From positions 1 to 34,825 of the forward strand of contig JADLFQ010000064.1 in NCBI GenBank assembly GCA_020845515.1: a DNA stretch of 34,825 bases. The letters are read 5' to 3'. This document shows positions 23,850 to 34,730 of the stretch, piece after piece. The notes under the pieces were generated by a model. It saw only the letters and a list, made by a program, of their open reading frames with translations. It was not told where the DNA came from and searched no databases. A program made the position numbers and the translations under genes. The DNA is from Anaerolineaceae bacterium. Its GTDB lineage: Bacteria > Chloroflexota > Anaerolineae > Anaerolineales > Anaerolineaceae. Position 1 is the stretch's first letter; every line of letters starts with the position of its first letter.

Positions 23850-25172
23850 TCAATGCCAGGGGCCGGATAGCTCAGGGTGGCCTCCGAGCGGGAAGCCGGC
23901 AAGGGCGGCTGCGCCGCGGGTGGCGGAATCGATGCCGGTCGCCCGCAGGTAGGGGAGCTGTAAGCAGGCGGATTTGCGTTGGCAAAGCTGGTGGCTGTTG
24001 GCGCCGCCGCCGATGATCCACAAGCGGCCGGGGGCCTCGTAAAAGCGCAAGAACCGGTCCGCCGCCTCGCCAAACCTGGCGGCAATTGTATCGTATACGG
24101 CGCTCCATAATTGATCCGGACGGCCGTGCAGATCATTCCTGAGGATGACCGGCAGGTGCGTTTCGGTAAAGCTGACCTGAAAGCTGCCTTCGGGGTAATG
24201 CAAAGCCGGGGCGATGTTGCGGTCCAGGGCGTCAAAATCGGAGGCCAGCTGGCCGGCGACGGTTTCGATCAGCGCCCCGGTCGTCCCAACCCCGGTTATC
24301 AGAGCGTACAACCACTCCGAAAAATAAGGGGCGGCGGCAACGCCCTGCCCTGCCAGCTCAGCCGGGTCCGGTGTATGGTCGACGATGCAGATCAGGCCCT
24401 CGGCCGTCCCGGTGGAATCGACCAGGTCGCCGGGTTTGGCGTTGACGCCGTAGGCGGCCACGATATCGTCGTGCCCGGCAATGAACACCGGTATGCCGTC
24501 CTGCAACCCCAATTCCGAGCCGAGACCGGGCCGAATGGACCCGAGCCGAGCCGGGGCGCCCAAAACCGGCGGGAACTGGCTGCGATCTGCCTTCAGGTAA
24601 TCGAGAATTTCGCCGGAATATGCCCCGGAGCGGATATCGTAAATACCCGTCCTGGCTGCCAGAGTGGCGTCGGTGGCATAGACGCCCGACAGCCACAGAC
24701 CGACCAGCTCGGGCACGCCGATCCAGCGGGCGGACGAGTAGCCGGTTTCCGCAACCAGCCAGGCATACTTGGAGAGGGAGCGGACGTGGGTTACCTCCAG
24801 CCCGGACTGCGAAGAGACTAGGTGGCCTACCTCCTGGCGTATTTTTTGGGCAAAGAGACGGCTGCGATCTTCATACCACAGGTAAATGGGGGTGAGCGGG
24901 TGATCGCGGTCATCGATCAGACAGCCGGCTTCGGCCATGCCGCAGATACCGATCCCCGCAACCATCCGGCGTTCCTGACTCGCGGTACATTCCCGCACGG
25001 CGGCAAAGACCCCCCGGCGCAGCTCAGCGGCATCCAGCAGGCCTTCCGCAGGCCCTGCCTCGCCGGCAGTCCGGACGGCAGTCGGGCGGACGACGTTCAG
25101 GCGCTCGTCGTAGAGAACGGCCTTGATGTTGGTGGTCCCTACGTCAATTCCCAGAAAATAATTGGGGGGCAT
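23850..25172 (-). CDS. FGGY-family carbohydrate kinase (first)
   Basis: This 440-residue kinase opens with FLGIDVGTTNIKAVLYDE, the FGGY/ASKHA phosphate-binding loop. It has a GICGMAEAG substrate strand, a FIAGHDDIVAAYG segment with the catalytic Asp region, GTAEGL, and the C-terminal adenosine motif WIIGGGANSHQLCQR. It is somewhat short for the family (usually 480-520). The exact sugar cannot be told; its sequence differs from the xylulokinase-like kinase at 32376. It is the first gene of the minus-strand arm of the divergent locus, followed by the aldolase. Transcription is probably controlled by the LacI-type regulator through the shared operator. Confidence 0.85.
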   Translation of the reverse strand: MPPNYFLGIDVGTTNIKAVLYDERLNVVRPTAVRTAGEAGPAEGLLDAAELRRGVFAAVRECTASQERRMVAGIGICGMAEAGCLIDDRDHPLTPIYLWYEDRSRLFAQKIRQEVGHLVSSQSGLEVTHVRSLSKYAWLVAETGYSSARWIGVPELVGLWLSGVYATDATLAARTGIYDIRSGAYSGEILDYLKADRSQFPPVLGAPARLGSIRPGLGSELGLQDGIPVFIAGHDDIVAAYGVNAKPGDLVDSTGTAEGLICIVDHTPDPAELAGQGVAAAPYFSEWLYALITGVGTTGALIETVAGQLASDFDALDRNIAPALHYPEGSFQVSFTETHLPVILRNDLHGRPDQLWSAVYDTIAARFGEAADRFLRFYEAPGRLWIIGGGANSHQLCQRKSACLQLPYLRATGIDSATRGAAALAGFPLGGHPELSGPWH

Positions 25173-25196
25173 GCATAATCCCTGTCTCTTTTTAAG

Positions 25197-25224
25197 TTGA
25201 CTTTTTTCTTTTCCTAATTATAAT
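25197..25224 (+). promoter_or_regulatory. Promoter of the lacI-type regulator operon
   Basis: TTGACT (25197-25202) and a perfect TATAAT (25219-25224) are 16 bases apart on the plus strand. The predicted start is at about 25231, inside the palindromic operator, which fits autorepression. Confidence 0.7.
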
Positions 25225-25245
25225 CATAGTTAAACGTTTGCGCAA
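25217..25245 (-). promoter_or_regulatory. Divergent promoter of the kinase-aldolase unit
   Basis: On the minus strand TTGCGC (25245-25240) and TATAAT (25222-25217) are 17 bases apart. The -10 almost coincides with that of the opposite promoter, and the -35 lies inside the operator, so one repressor could block both directions. Confidence 0.55.
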
Positions 25246-25254
25246 ACGATTAAC
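25229..25254. promoter_or_regulatory. LacI-family operator, 26-bp near-perfect palindrome
   Basis: The half-sites GTTAAACGTTTGC and GCAAACGATTAAC are inverted with a single mismatch. The central 14 bases CGTTTGCGCAAACG are a perfect palindrome with the central CG typical of LacI/GalR operators. It overlaps the transcription start of the regulator operon and the -35 of the kinase promoter. Confidence 0.85.
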
Positions 25255-25288
25255 CAAACCTGATTTTAACCTCAAACGCACAGGAACC

Positions 25289-26299
25289 ATGACCACAATC
25301 CGTGATATTGCACGAAACGCCGGGGTATCGACCACAACCGTCTCACACGTCATCAATAACACGCGCTACGTGTCCGACGAGGTGCGAGACCGCGTCTTGG
25401 AGTCTATGAAAGACCTGGGGTACCAGCCCAACGACCTGGCCCGATCCTTAAAACTGGGCAAAACAAACACGCTCGGGCTGATCCTGCCCGACCACAGCAA
25501 CCCCTTTTTCGCCGAAGTAAGCCGGTTCATCGAAAACCATGCCTTCCTGCTGGGGTACAGCGTCATCATCTGTAACACAGAGAACGACCCGGATAAAGAG
25601 CTGGTGTATATCAAAACCCTTTCTCAAAAAAAGGTAGACGGCATCATCTTCGTGGCAGCCGGCAGCGATAACCGGTCAATCCATTACCTGCAATCCATCG
25701 ACCTGCCGATCATCATCTACGACCGCGAGATCCCGGACCTGATGGAAAAGTCGAACTTCTCTTTCCTGGTGACGGACAACTACCTGGGCGGGGTCATGGC
25801 GACGGAGTACCTGGTCTCGCTGGGTCACAGAAAAATCGCCTGCATCACCGGGCCCTCGAACCTGACGCCCGGGGCGCAGCGCGCCAACGCTTTCAGGGAC
25901 GTGTTGAAGAAGCACGACATCCCGCTCGACGAAGCTATGATCCTCAAAGGAAACTTCGATTATCCCTCCGGATATGACTGTGCCCAGCAATTACTGGCGC
26001 TGCCGGAGCAGCCGACGGCCATTTTTGCCTGCAACGACATGATGGCCATTGCGGCCATGCGCGCCATACGAGAGCGCGGTTTTCAAATCCCGGCCGATAT
26101 CTCCATCATCGGCTTCGACGGCATCTCTCTGGCGGCTTACCAGTGGCCTTCGCTTAGCACCATACGCCAGCCGTTCAAAGAGATCTCCGAAACGATCCTA
26201 GATTTATTCATGGACATTACATCCTCCACGCCCAGCAGAGCCGGCCGGGTGGTCCTGGCTCCCACCCTGATTCAAAGGGAGTCTTGCAGACCGCTATGA
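25289..26299 (+). CDS. LacI/GalR-family transcriptional repressor
   Basis: The 336-residue product has the LacI helix-turn-helix TIRDIARNAGVSTTTVSHVIN, the hinge helix near residue 50 (PNDLARSLKLGKTNTLGLIL), and the periplasmic-binding-protein-like effector domain (DHSNPFFAEVSRFIE; PTAIFACNDMMAIAAMRAIRERG). The ATG at 25289 is chosen because it matches the usual start of the DNA-binding domain; an in-frame TTG at 25238 lies within the operator. It is the first gene of the plus-strand arm, and its stop overlaps the ribokinase-like start as ATGA. It probably represses both arms until a transported sugar or its phosphate binds. The effector is unknown. Confidence 0.92.
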   Translation: MTTIRDIARNAGVSTTTVSHVINNTRYVSDEVRDRVLESMKDLGYQPNDLARSLKLGKTNTLGLILPDHSNPFFAEVSRFIENHAFLLGYSVIICNTENDPDKELVYIKTLSQKKVDGIIFVAAGSDNRSIHYLQSIDLPIIIYDREIPDLMEKSNFSFLVTDNYLGGVMATEYLVSLGHRKIACITGPSNLTPGAQRANAFRDVLKKHDIPLDEAMILKGNFDYPSGYDCAQQLLALPEQPTAIFACNDMMAIAAMRAIRERGFQIPADISIIGFDGISLAAYQWPSLSTIRQPFKEISETILDLFMDITSSTPSRAGRVVLAPTLIQRESCRPL

Positions 26300-27252
26300 G
26301 GGAAAAGGTGCTCGTCATCGGAAGCATCAACCTGGATATTATCGGCAACGTCGAGCGTTACCCCAGGCTGGGCGAGACGGTTTTGGCCGCCGGCACCATC
26401 CTGGCCGCGGGTGGGAAGGGGGCCAACCAGGCCCTCAGCCTTCAAAAGATGGGGGCGGACGTCATTATGGCCGGCAGAACCGGCGGCGACATCTTTGCGG
26501 AGCTGGCCCTGGCGGAGCTGCGCAGCCACGGCGTGGACCTGGCAGAGGTGAAAGAGAGTCCCGGGCAGCCGACCGGCCTGGCCATGATCTGGGTGGACAA
26601 AAACGGGGATAACGCCATCGTCGTATCCCCCGGTGCCAATGCGGAGCTGTCGGCAGCCGATATTCATGAAATGGAGAGTCTGTTTTCCTCGGCGGTGGCG
26701 CTGGTCATGCAGCTGGAAATCCCGATCGAGACCGTATTCCAAGCCGCAAAAACAGCAAAAAAGCACGCCGTGCCCGTGATTTTGAACACCGCCCCGGCCG
26801 CCAAACTATCCGATGAGATGTTTACAGCGATCGACGTCCTGATCTGCAACGAAAGCGAAGCGGCTCTGCTCAGTGGGGCTGAAATCCATACCCTCGAAGA
26901 CGCAAAAGCAGCCGCCAGGAGCCTGCTGGGGAAGATCGGGGCAGGCAAAGTCATCATCACCCTTGGTGAGCTGGGGACGATCTATACCGAAAACGGGGGG
27001 GCGGTGAATTACCAGCCGGCCTTCGAAGTGGAAGCGGTCGACTCAGTCGGCGCCGGGGACGCCTTTGTGGGCGGGTTGGTGGCCTGTCTGATACGGGAGA
27101 TGCCGTTGAGGGAAGCGGTCACATGGGGCAACGCCTGCGGCGCGCTGGCAGCCACGCGGCGCGGGGCGCAGGTTTCCCTGCCGGACATGCAGGAAGTGGA
27201 ATTTTTTATCCGCTCACGGCAGCAGGACGGCGCCGCTCAGACTTCAAGATAA
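26296..27252 (+). CDS. rbsK: Ribokinase-like PfkB-family sugar kinase
   Basis: This 318-residue PfkB kinase has the N-terminal signature VIGSINLDIIGNV, the GGKGANQALSLQKMGA substrate-binding region near residue 40, and the C-terminal catalytic motif SVGAGDAFVGGLVACL with the base Asp near 256. TLGELGTIY is a typical nucleotide-site segment. The family phosphorylates ribose, deoxyribose, ketohexoses or similar sugars. The ATG at 26296 overlaps the repressor stop as ATGA; an in-frame TTG at 26284 has a purine-rich stretch too close to it. The gene symbol reflects family resemblance; the true substrate may differ since this regulon has three sugar kinases. Confidence 0.85.
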   Translation: MREKVLVIGSINLDIIGNVERYPRLGETVLAAGTILAAGGKGANQALSLQKMGADVIMAGRTGGDIFAELALAELRSHGVDLAEVKESPGQPTGLAMIWVDKNGDNAIVVSPGANAELSAADIHEMESLFSSAVALVMQLEIPIETVFQAAKTAKKHAVPVILNTAPAAKLSDEMFTAIDVLICNESEAALLSGAEIHTLEDAKAAARSLLGKIGAGKVIITLGELGTIYTENGGAVNYQPAFEVEAVDSVGAGDAFVGGLVACLIREMPLREAVTWGNACGALAATRRGAQVSLPDMQEVEFFIRSRQQDGAAQTSR

Positions 27253-27324
27253 CAGTCCCTTCAAGCTGTTCACGGCGCACCGGCGCCGGGCAGGGACATA
27301 ACATACGAAGGAAAGGAAAAGGAA

Positions 27325-28611
27325 ATGGACAATCTTGCATTATTTGGTGGGAAACCGGTAAGGACGACTTCTTTCCCAGACTGGCCGAAAGCCGGAAAGG
27401 GCGACCTGGAGGCCTTAAAAAGAGCCCTTGAAGCCGGTTCCTGGGGGGGTCACCCCGAACCCAACACCGAGGCCGCCGCATTTGCGGAGAAATTTGCCGC
27501 CAGGCACGATATGAAATACGGGATTTGCATGAACACCGGGACGGAGGCCAACCGGATTTCGATGCGAGCCGCCGGTTTAAAGCCGGGCCAGGAGGTCATC
27601 ATCCCCAGTTATAACTGGATCAGCCCGATCACCTCGGTAACGGTGTGCGGCAGCAACCCGGTTGTGGTCGATATCGACCCCGACACGCACCTGATGGACC
27701 TGACCCTTCTGGAGGCAGCCTTATCCGACAAGACCGCCGGGGTGGTCTCGATGCACTACACCGGCCGGATTGTCCCGCCCGAACCGATCCTCGAGTTCTG
27801 CAAAAAGCACAACCTGTTTTACGTTGAAGATGCTGCACAGGCGCACGGCGGACGCTGGAAAGGGAAAGCAGTGGGCTCATTCGGTGATGCGGCCGCTTTC
27901 AGCTTCCAATCGTCAAAGATCCTGACCGCCGGTGAAGGCGGTTTTGTGGGCAGCAACAACCTGGAAGTTGCCAACCGGGCGCACGCCATGGTAGATAACA
28001 ACCGCCAAAAACCCTGGTTTATGGAAGAAGTGCGCTTCCCCGAAGTGAGCAATGCGCGCATGTCGGAATTTTTGGCGGCGCTGCTTTCTTCACAACTGAC
28101 CCGGCTGGATGAAGAACAGGCCATCCGGCAGAAGAATACGCGCCTCTTGCACGATTATCTGGCCGAAATCCCCGACGTGAGTTCGCTGGAACCCGTCGCA
28201 GACGAAACCACCCCGGCCTATTGGAAGTTCGTCATCACCCTGGGCGACGCCCTGGCCGGCATTTCCAAGGATGTCTTCCTGCGCGCCCTGATGGCCGAAG
28301 GCATCCCGGCAGAACCCGGGCACGTGCCGGTGCACATCCACCCGCGCACCACGCTGAGCCGTGACAACTGGATCTTGGTGTCGCGCCAGGAAGGGCGGGG
28401 AGCAAAGAGCCTGCCGGTGGTCGAACACCTGGCAACCCGGGTGCACGTCTGGCTCCCGCACGGCATCCTGCTGGGGACCGAAAAGGACATGGAAGACATC
28501 GCCACGGCCGTGCGCAAGGTGCGGGACGGTATGTTGGGCGTCAACAGCAAAGAGTCGGCCGAGCTGGCAAAGACGACCCGGCAGGTCTGGTACGAATCGG
28601 CCGAGGTTTAG
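27325..28611 (+). CDS. DegT/DnrJ/EryC1/StrS-family PLP aminotransferase
   Basis: The 428-residue product is a sugar/cyclitol aminotransferase of the DegT family: LALFGGKPVRTTSFPDWP at the start, then CMNTGTEANRISMRAAGLKPGQEVIIPSYNW, VEDAAQAHGG near residue 170, and Lys198 in SFQSSKILTAGEGG as the Schiff-base lysine. These opening residues recall AHBA-synthase and scyllo-inosose aminotransferase subgroups. The family moves an amino group between glutamate/glutamine and a keto-sugar. Within a sugar-uptake regulon the reverse direction, deamination, is plausible. AGGAAAAGGAA precedes the ATG. It is followed after eight bases by the SDR gene, so the two likely act on the same substrate: oxidation of a hydroxyl and exchange at a keto/amino position. 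Confidence 0.9.
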   Translation: MDNLALFGGKPVRTTSFPDWPKAGKGDLEALKRALEAGSWGGHPEPNTEAAAFAEKFAARHDMKYGICMNTGTEANRISMRAAGLKPGQEVIIPSYNWISPITSVTVCGSNPVVVDIDPDTHLMDLTLLEAALSDKTAGVVSMHYTGRIVPPEPILEFCKKHNLFYVEDAAQAHGGRWKGKAVGSFGDAAAFSFQSSKILTAGEGGFVGSNNLEVANRAHAMVDNNRQKPWFMEEVRFPEVSNARMSEFLAALLSSQLTRLDEEQAIRQKNTRLLHDYLAEIPDVSSLEPVADETTPAYWKFVITLGDALAGISKDVFLRALMAEGIPAEPGHVPVHIHPRTTLSRDNWILVSRQEGRGAKSLPVVEHLATRVHVWLPHGILLGTEKDMEDIATAVRKVRDGMLGVNSKESAELAKTTRQVWYESAEV

Positions 28612-28619
28612 GAGGGAAC

Positions 28620-29393
28620 ATGATCAAAGGACCGGTCATCATCACCGGCGCTTCCAGGGGGATGGGCCGCGAGATTGCAATGAGGATTGGCCCGGAATGC
28701 GGCGCTGTCAGCTTGTGGGCGACCAAAGAAAACCTTTTAAAGGAAGTTGCCGTCGATTTGAACGGGAAAGGAGTGAGGACTCACATCTCGGTAGTCAATG
28801 TTTCAGATGAAAACATGGTTGCAAAAGCAGCCGCCGAGGTGGAAAAAGAATTCGGTTCCGTACGTGCAGTGGTCAACTGCGCCGGTATTGCCAACCCCGG
28901 CCCCTTCGATGACATTACGGTGGGCGATTGGGATACCATGTTCGCCGTCAATACGCGCGGCGTCTTTCTGGTCACGCATTTTACCCTGCCGCTGCTGCGC
29001 AAGGCCGGCGGCGGCAGTATCCTCAACATCGTATCCGAAGTGGGGCGGCTGAACCAGGCCAACAACGTTATCTACGGCGCCAGTAAGTTTGCGGTGGTCG
29101 GGTTTACCCAGGGCCTGGCCTTAGAGCTGGCCCCGGAAGGCATCCGCGTCAACGCCCTGGCTCCCGGCCCTGTCGAAACCGACATGTGGGACATGGCCGT
29201 CCGGAAGCGCGCCGCCCCCGAAGGAAAGACGCCCGAGCAGTTCAGAGCAGAGGTCATCAAAAAGATCCCCCTGGGCCGGTTCCCAACCGCGCGGGAGGTG
29301 GCAGAAGCCGCCGCTTTTCTGCTGGATGACGACCGCGCCGGGGCAATTCTGGGAGATTGCCTGTTCGTAACGGGCGGCTCCACCGTGTACTAG
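28620..29393 (+). CDS. Short-chain dehydrogenase/reductase (SDR)
   Basis: The 257-residue classical SDR has the cofactor motif TGASRGMG near residue 10, VNCAGIA near 85 (the NNAG position), the catalytic Ser in NIVSEVGR and Tyr-x-x-x-Lys in IYGASKFAVVG, and the GIRVNALAPGPVETDMW loop. It ends in GAILGDCLFVTGGSTVY. It would interconvert a secondary alcohol and ketone of the sugar with NAD(P)H. GGAGGG lies four bases before the ATG. It lies eight bases downstream of the DegT aminotransferase. It is intact, unlike the separate SDR pseudogene at 22049. Confidence 0.9.
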   Translation: MIKGPVIITGASRGMGREIAMRIGPECGAVSLWATKENLLKEVAVDLNGKGVRTHISVVNVSDENMVAKAAAEVEKEFGSVRAVVNCAGIANPGPFDDITVGDWDTMFAVNTRGVFLVTHFTLPLLRKAGGGSILNIVSEVGRLNQANNVIYGASKFAVVGFTQGLALELAPEGIRVNALAPGPVETDMWDMAVRKRAAPEGKTPEQFRAEVIKKIPLGRFPTAREVAEAAAFLLDDDRAGAILGDCLFVTGGSTVY

Positions 29394-29400
29394 GAATGTG

Positions 29401-29419
29401 TGGACCGCAAGAAGGTCCA
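29401..29419. other. Small hairpin between the SDR and transporter genes
   Basis: TGGACC (29401-29406) and GGTCCA (29414-29419) form a 6-bp stem with loop GCAAGAA. No T-run follows, so it is not an intrinsic terminator. It lies upstream of the highly expressed type of gene (binding lipoprotein) and might stabilise that part of the message. Confidence 0.4.
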
Positions 29420-29454
29420 ACAAAAATTATTTCGTATGAGGAATGGAGGCCGAA

Positions 29455-30426
29455 ATGAAGAAGATTTATCTCTTATGTATCATCGGGATCATCGCATCCC
29501 TGATGATGACCAGCTGCCAGCCCGCCACTCCCGCCCCTGCCGAAGAGGATACCATCGATATCGTGCTGGCGCGCGTCGGCGGTGACCCCTTCTACAAGAC
29601 GGTGGAATGCGGCGCCATCGAAGAGGCCAAGAACCAGGGCGTTAACCTCGAGATTCAAAGTATGGCCAACTTCGAGATCGCCGAACAGACGCGGGTGATC
29701 GACGCCATCATCGCCACCAAGCCGGACGTGTTGATCACGGCCCCGGTGGATGCCGTCGGGGTCGCCCCCGCCATCCAGAAGGCCAAGGATGCCGGCATCA
29801 AGGTCGTCACGTTTGATACCCGCCTGGAGAATTTTGCCATGGTGGATGCGGAAGTCATCACCGACAATTTCGCCCAGGGCAAGCTGGCAGCCGAGACCCT
29901 GGCCGGTGTGGTGGGTGAAAAAGGGAAAGTGATGGTGCTGTCGGATATGCCGGGTATCTATACCACCGGTGAAGAGCAGCGCGGCTTCGAAGAACAGATC
30001 AAAAATTACCCCGACATCGATTACCTGGGGACCGAATACCACAACAACGACCAGAACCGGGCCGTCCAGATCATCAAAGCAAAACTGGTCTCCGACCCCG
30101 ACCTGGCCGGCATCTTTGCGACGAACACCTTCGGTTCGCTGGCCGTGGGTACCGCCTTACGAGAAGCCGATATGATCGGCAAGGTCAAAGTGGTGGCCTA
30201 TGACACGCCGCAAGAAGTCATCGACGGTTTGAAAGAAGGCCTGTTCGACGCCGTCCTGGCATACGAGGCCAAGAAAGAAGGTACGCTGGCGGTTCAGGCA
30301 GCCGTGGCTGTCGCAAAAGGCGAGACACCCGAGAAACTGACCTACGTCGGCAACATTATGCTCACCAAAGACAACGTGGATAACGAAGAATACACTTATC
30401 TGCGCTACGTCAATGAGTGCCAGTAG
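29455..30426 (+). CDS. Sugar ABC transporter substrate-binding lipoprotein (ribose type)
   Basis: The 323-residue product has a lipoprotein signal (MKKIYLLCIIGIIASLMMTSC), a short Pro/Ala spacer, and the two-lobed RbsB/XylF-type binding-protein fold: IVLARVGGDPFYKTVECGAIEEA, DVLITAPVDAVGVAPAIQKAKDAGIKVVTFDTRL, DLAGIFATNTFGSLAVGTALREA and KVVAYDTPQEVIDGLKEG. It captures a sugar outside the membrane for the downstream ATPase and permease. The ATG at 29455 has GGAGG five bases upstream and starts the signal peptide; an upstream in-frame ATG at 29443 is not needed. Which sugar is bound cannot be read from sequence, but it defines the input of the pathway. Confidence 0.9.
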   Translation: MKKIYLLCIIGIIASLMMTSCQPATPAPAEEDTIDIVLARVGGDPFYKTVECGAIEEAKNQGVNLEIQSMANFEIAEQTRVIDAIIATKPDVLITAPVDAVGVAPAIQKAKDAGIKVVTFDTRLENFAMVDAEVITDNFAQGKLAAETLAGVVGEKGKVMVLSDMPGIYTTGEEQRGFEEQIKNYPDIDYLGTEYHNNDQNRAVQIIKAKLVSDPDLAGIFATNTFGSLAVGTALREADMIGKVKVVAYDTPQEVIDGLKEGLFDAVLAYEAKKEGTLAVQAAVAVAKGETPEKLTYVGNIMLTKDNVDNEEYTYLRYVNECQ

Positions 30427-30460
30427 AAAAAAAGCAGTGAGAAACAGGTAAAAAATATTC

Positions 30461-31249
30461 ATGATGGATTCTGACATTGCGGGGCCGGAGAAGAGCCCCC
30501 TGCCTGTGCTCAAAGCCAGGAATATCGTAAAACGTTTCGGTCACGTCCAGGCGCTGGGCGGCGTCGATTTCGAGCTGCACCGGGGCGAGATTGTAGCCCT
30601 GGTGGGCGACAACGGCGCCGGGAAATCGACGCTCATCAAGTGCTTCAGCGGCGTTTACCAGGCCGACGAAGGCGAAATCGAGATCGACGGCATGCCGGTC
30701 AAGATCCACTCGCCGATGGAAAGCCGGCATTACGGCATCGAAACTGTTTTTCAGGATCTTTCTCTGGCCCCCGATGTCAGCGTGGCGGCAAACGTCTTTC
30801 TTGGCCGCGAAATCGAAAAGCGCGGCCTCCTGGGTAAGGTTGGGTTTCTAGATTACCCAGAAATGCAGAAACGAGCCGCCGAATACATCCGCGAGGTGGG
30901 TGTGAACCTGCCCTCGGTGGAAATACCCGCCGAGACGCTGTCCGGCGGGCAGCGCCAGGCGGTTGCGATTGCCCGGGCGCGGGCGTGGGCCTCAAAAGTG
31001 CTGCTGCTGGATGAGCCAACGGCGGCCCTGGGCGTCCGGCAGACGGAAATCGTTCTAAAAATCATCAAGGCAAGTAAGATCAAAGGGATGGGGATCGTGG
31101 TCATCTCGCACGATTTGCCCTCCGTGCTTAAGGTTGCCGACCGGGTGGTCGTGCTGCGCCTGGGCAGGGTTTCCGGCAATTTTCAAGCGCAATCGGTCAC
31201 CTATGCAGATGTGGTATCTGCGATGTTGGGTAAGGAATTCAAAGTATGA
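30461..31249 (+). CDS. Sugar ABC transporter ATP-binding protein, single domain
   Basis: This 262-residue ATPase has Walker A GDNGAGKSTLIK near residue 48, Q-loop TVFQDLSLAP, signature LSGGQRQAVAIARA near 163, Walker B VLLLDEPTAAL and the switch His in VVISHDLP. Ribose-type importers usually have one protein of about 500 residues with two ATPase domains. Here only one domain is present (FrcA-like), so the transporter probably uses a homodimer. Its stop overlaps the permease start (ATGA). No second ATPase gene is visible in the locus. Confidence 0.9.
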   Translation: MMDSDIAGPEKSPLPVLKARNIVKRFGHVQALGGVDFELHRGEIVALVGDNGAGKSTLIKCFSGVYQADEGEIEIDGMPVKIHSPMESRHYGIETVFQDLSLAPDVSVAANVFLGREIEKRGLLGKVGFLDYPEMQKRAAEYIREVGVNLPSVEIPAETLSGGQRQAVAIARARAWASKVLLLDEPTAALGVRQTEIVLKIIKASKIKGMGIVVISHDLPSVLKVADRVVVLRLGRVSGNFQAQSVTYADVVSAMLGKEFKV

Positions 31250-32304
31250 AAGCGGGTACTGCATCTTTTAACATGAAACGCGTCGTAAAAACGCTGGCGA
31301 CGCTGCATACCTTCTGGGTGCTGCTGATATTGCTGCTGTTGTGTATCGGTTTTTCGATCATCACCCCGCCGGGGACATTTTTGAGCACCATCAACTTCAA
31401 ATCCCTGGCCGCCGACAGCTCACAATTGATCATCCTGACCATCGGCGCGGCTTACCTGCTGATCTCGGCCGGGATAGACCTCTCCACCGGCAGCGTGCTG
31501 GTGCTGGACACCGTCCTGACCGTCAAGCTGATCCTCTGGCTGACCTCCTTTGCCCCGGTCGGCCTTGCGCTGGCCCTCGGGGCGCTCTTTGCGGTGCTGC
31601 TGGGCATCGCTATCGGGATCGTCAACGGTTTGCTGGTCACAAAACTGCGCATCCCGTCCTTCATCGCCACCCTCGGAACGATGGGGGCGACCCTGGGGTT
31701 TGCCCGGCTGGCCAGCAAAGGCACCAACGTCCCGGGTGTCCCCCGAGAGCTGATGCGCTTCATTAACACCGAAGTCCTTGGCCTGCCCATCATTGCCTTC
31801 ATGGCGCTGTTTCTGGTGATCCTGGCCTCGGTCGTGCTTAAATACACCCGTTTCGGCCTTCACACGGTGGCGACCGGGTCGAACATAGAATCCGCCAGGC
31901 GGGCCGGGATCAAGGTCGAATTCACACAGATATCGGTCTATGCCCTGATGGGGTTGATGGTGGGCGTCGTAGCCATGATCGACCTGGGGCGGTTCGGGGT
32001 TGCATCGATTGCCGCGCATACCACGGACAATTTACAGGCTATCGCGGGTGCGGTCATCGGCGGGACCAGCCTGTTCGGAGGCCGCGGTTCCATCCTCGGG
32101 GCCGCCATCGGCGCTTTTATCCCCTCTGTGCTGAGAAACGGCTTTATCATCCTCGGGTTACAACCCTTCTGGCAGGAGGTGGCTGTGGCGTTCGTGTTGC
32201 TGGCGGCAGTCTACTTCGACCAGTGGAGAAGGGCGCAGATGCAGAAGATCGAGTCTCAGATGAGCTCGACACCGGCGAATGAGGTTACCGCCCCAAGCGG
32301 TTGA
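31246..32304 (+). CDS. Sugar ABC transporter permease (RbsC type)
   Basis: The 352-residue integral membrane protein has about eight to ten hydrophobic helices and the family segments LIILTIGAAYLLISAGIDLSTGS near residue 60, IPSFIATLGTMGATLGFARL, GLHTVATGSNIESARRAGI (the cytoplasmic coupling region) and AIAGAVIGGTSLFGGRGSILGA. This is the BPD_transp_2 type that works with RbsB/RbsA-like partners. The ATG at 31246 overlaps the ATPase stop as ATGA; a second ATG at 31273 (MKRVVKTL) could also serve. It is followed after about 70 bases by the second FGGY kinase. Confidence 0.9.
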   Translation: MKAGTASFNMKRVVKTLATLHTFWVLLILLLLCIGFSIITPPGTFLSTINFKSLAADSSQLIILTIGAAYLLISAGIDLSTGSVLVLDTVLTVKLILWLTSFAPVGLALALGALFAVLLGIAIGIVNGLLVTKLRIPSFIATLGTMGATLGFARLASKGTNVPGVPRELMRFINTEVLGLPIIAFMALFLVILASVVLKYTRFGLHTVATGSNIESARRAGIKVEFTQISVYALMGLMVGVVAMIDLGRFGVASIAAHTTDNLQAIAGAVIGGTSLFGGRGSILGAAIGAFIPSVLRNGFIILGLQPFWQEVAVAFVLLAAVYFDQWRRAQMQKIESQMSSTPANEVTAPSG

Positions 32305-32375
32305 GGACGCCCTCGTAATTGAGGGGCGTGGAAGACAACATTCGAGGGGGACAAAGATCTTTGGTAAACTACTAT

Positions 32376-34535
<2,160 letters not shown>

Positions 34536-34713
34536 TCAAGCTGTCTGCTCTTACAAATCAATGAAAGGGCTAATAATTAAAGGATTTTGTTGCTAACTTG
34601 TAGAGTTCCCTTTGAATGAAAATTTTTTATTCGCCCATTTCGATATGATTATGACTCTTTGGAGTACAGCCTGGTTGCACGATTATCGAGGATAATTGCG
34701 TGATCGTTCCAGA

Positions 34714-34730
34714 ATTGGTAATATACCAAT
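34714..34730. promoter_or_regulatory. Palindrome ATTGGTA-ATA-TACCAAT overlapping a start codon
   Basis: Perfect 7-bp arms (34714-34720 and 34724-34730) with a three-base centre. The last two bases of the right arm are the first two bases of the ATG at 34729. It could be an operator. The remainder of 34524-34825 outside this and the short ORF holds nothing I recognise. Confidence 0.4.

Noticed and set aside
25238-25288. In-frame TTG at 25238 as the start of the LacI-type regulator
   Set aside because: It is inside the operator, and the helix-turn-helix normally begins right at the N-terminus, matching the ATG at 25289.
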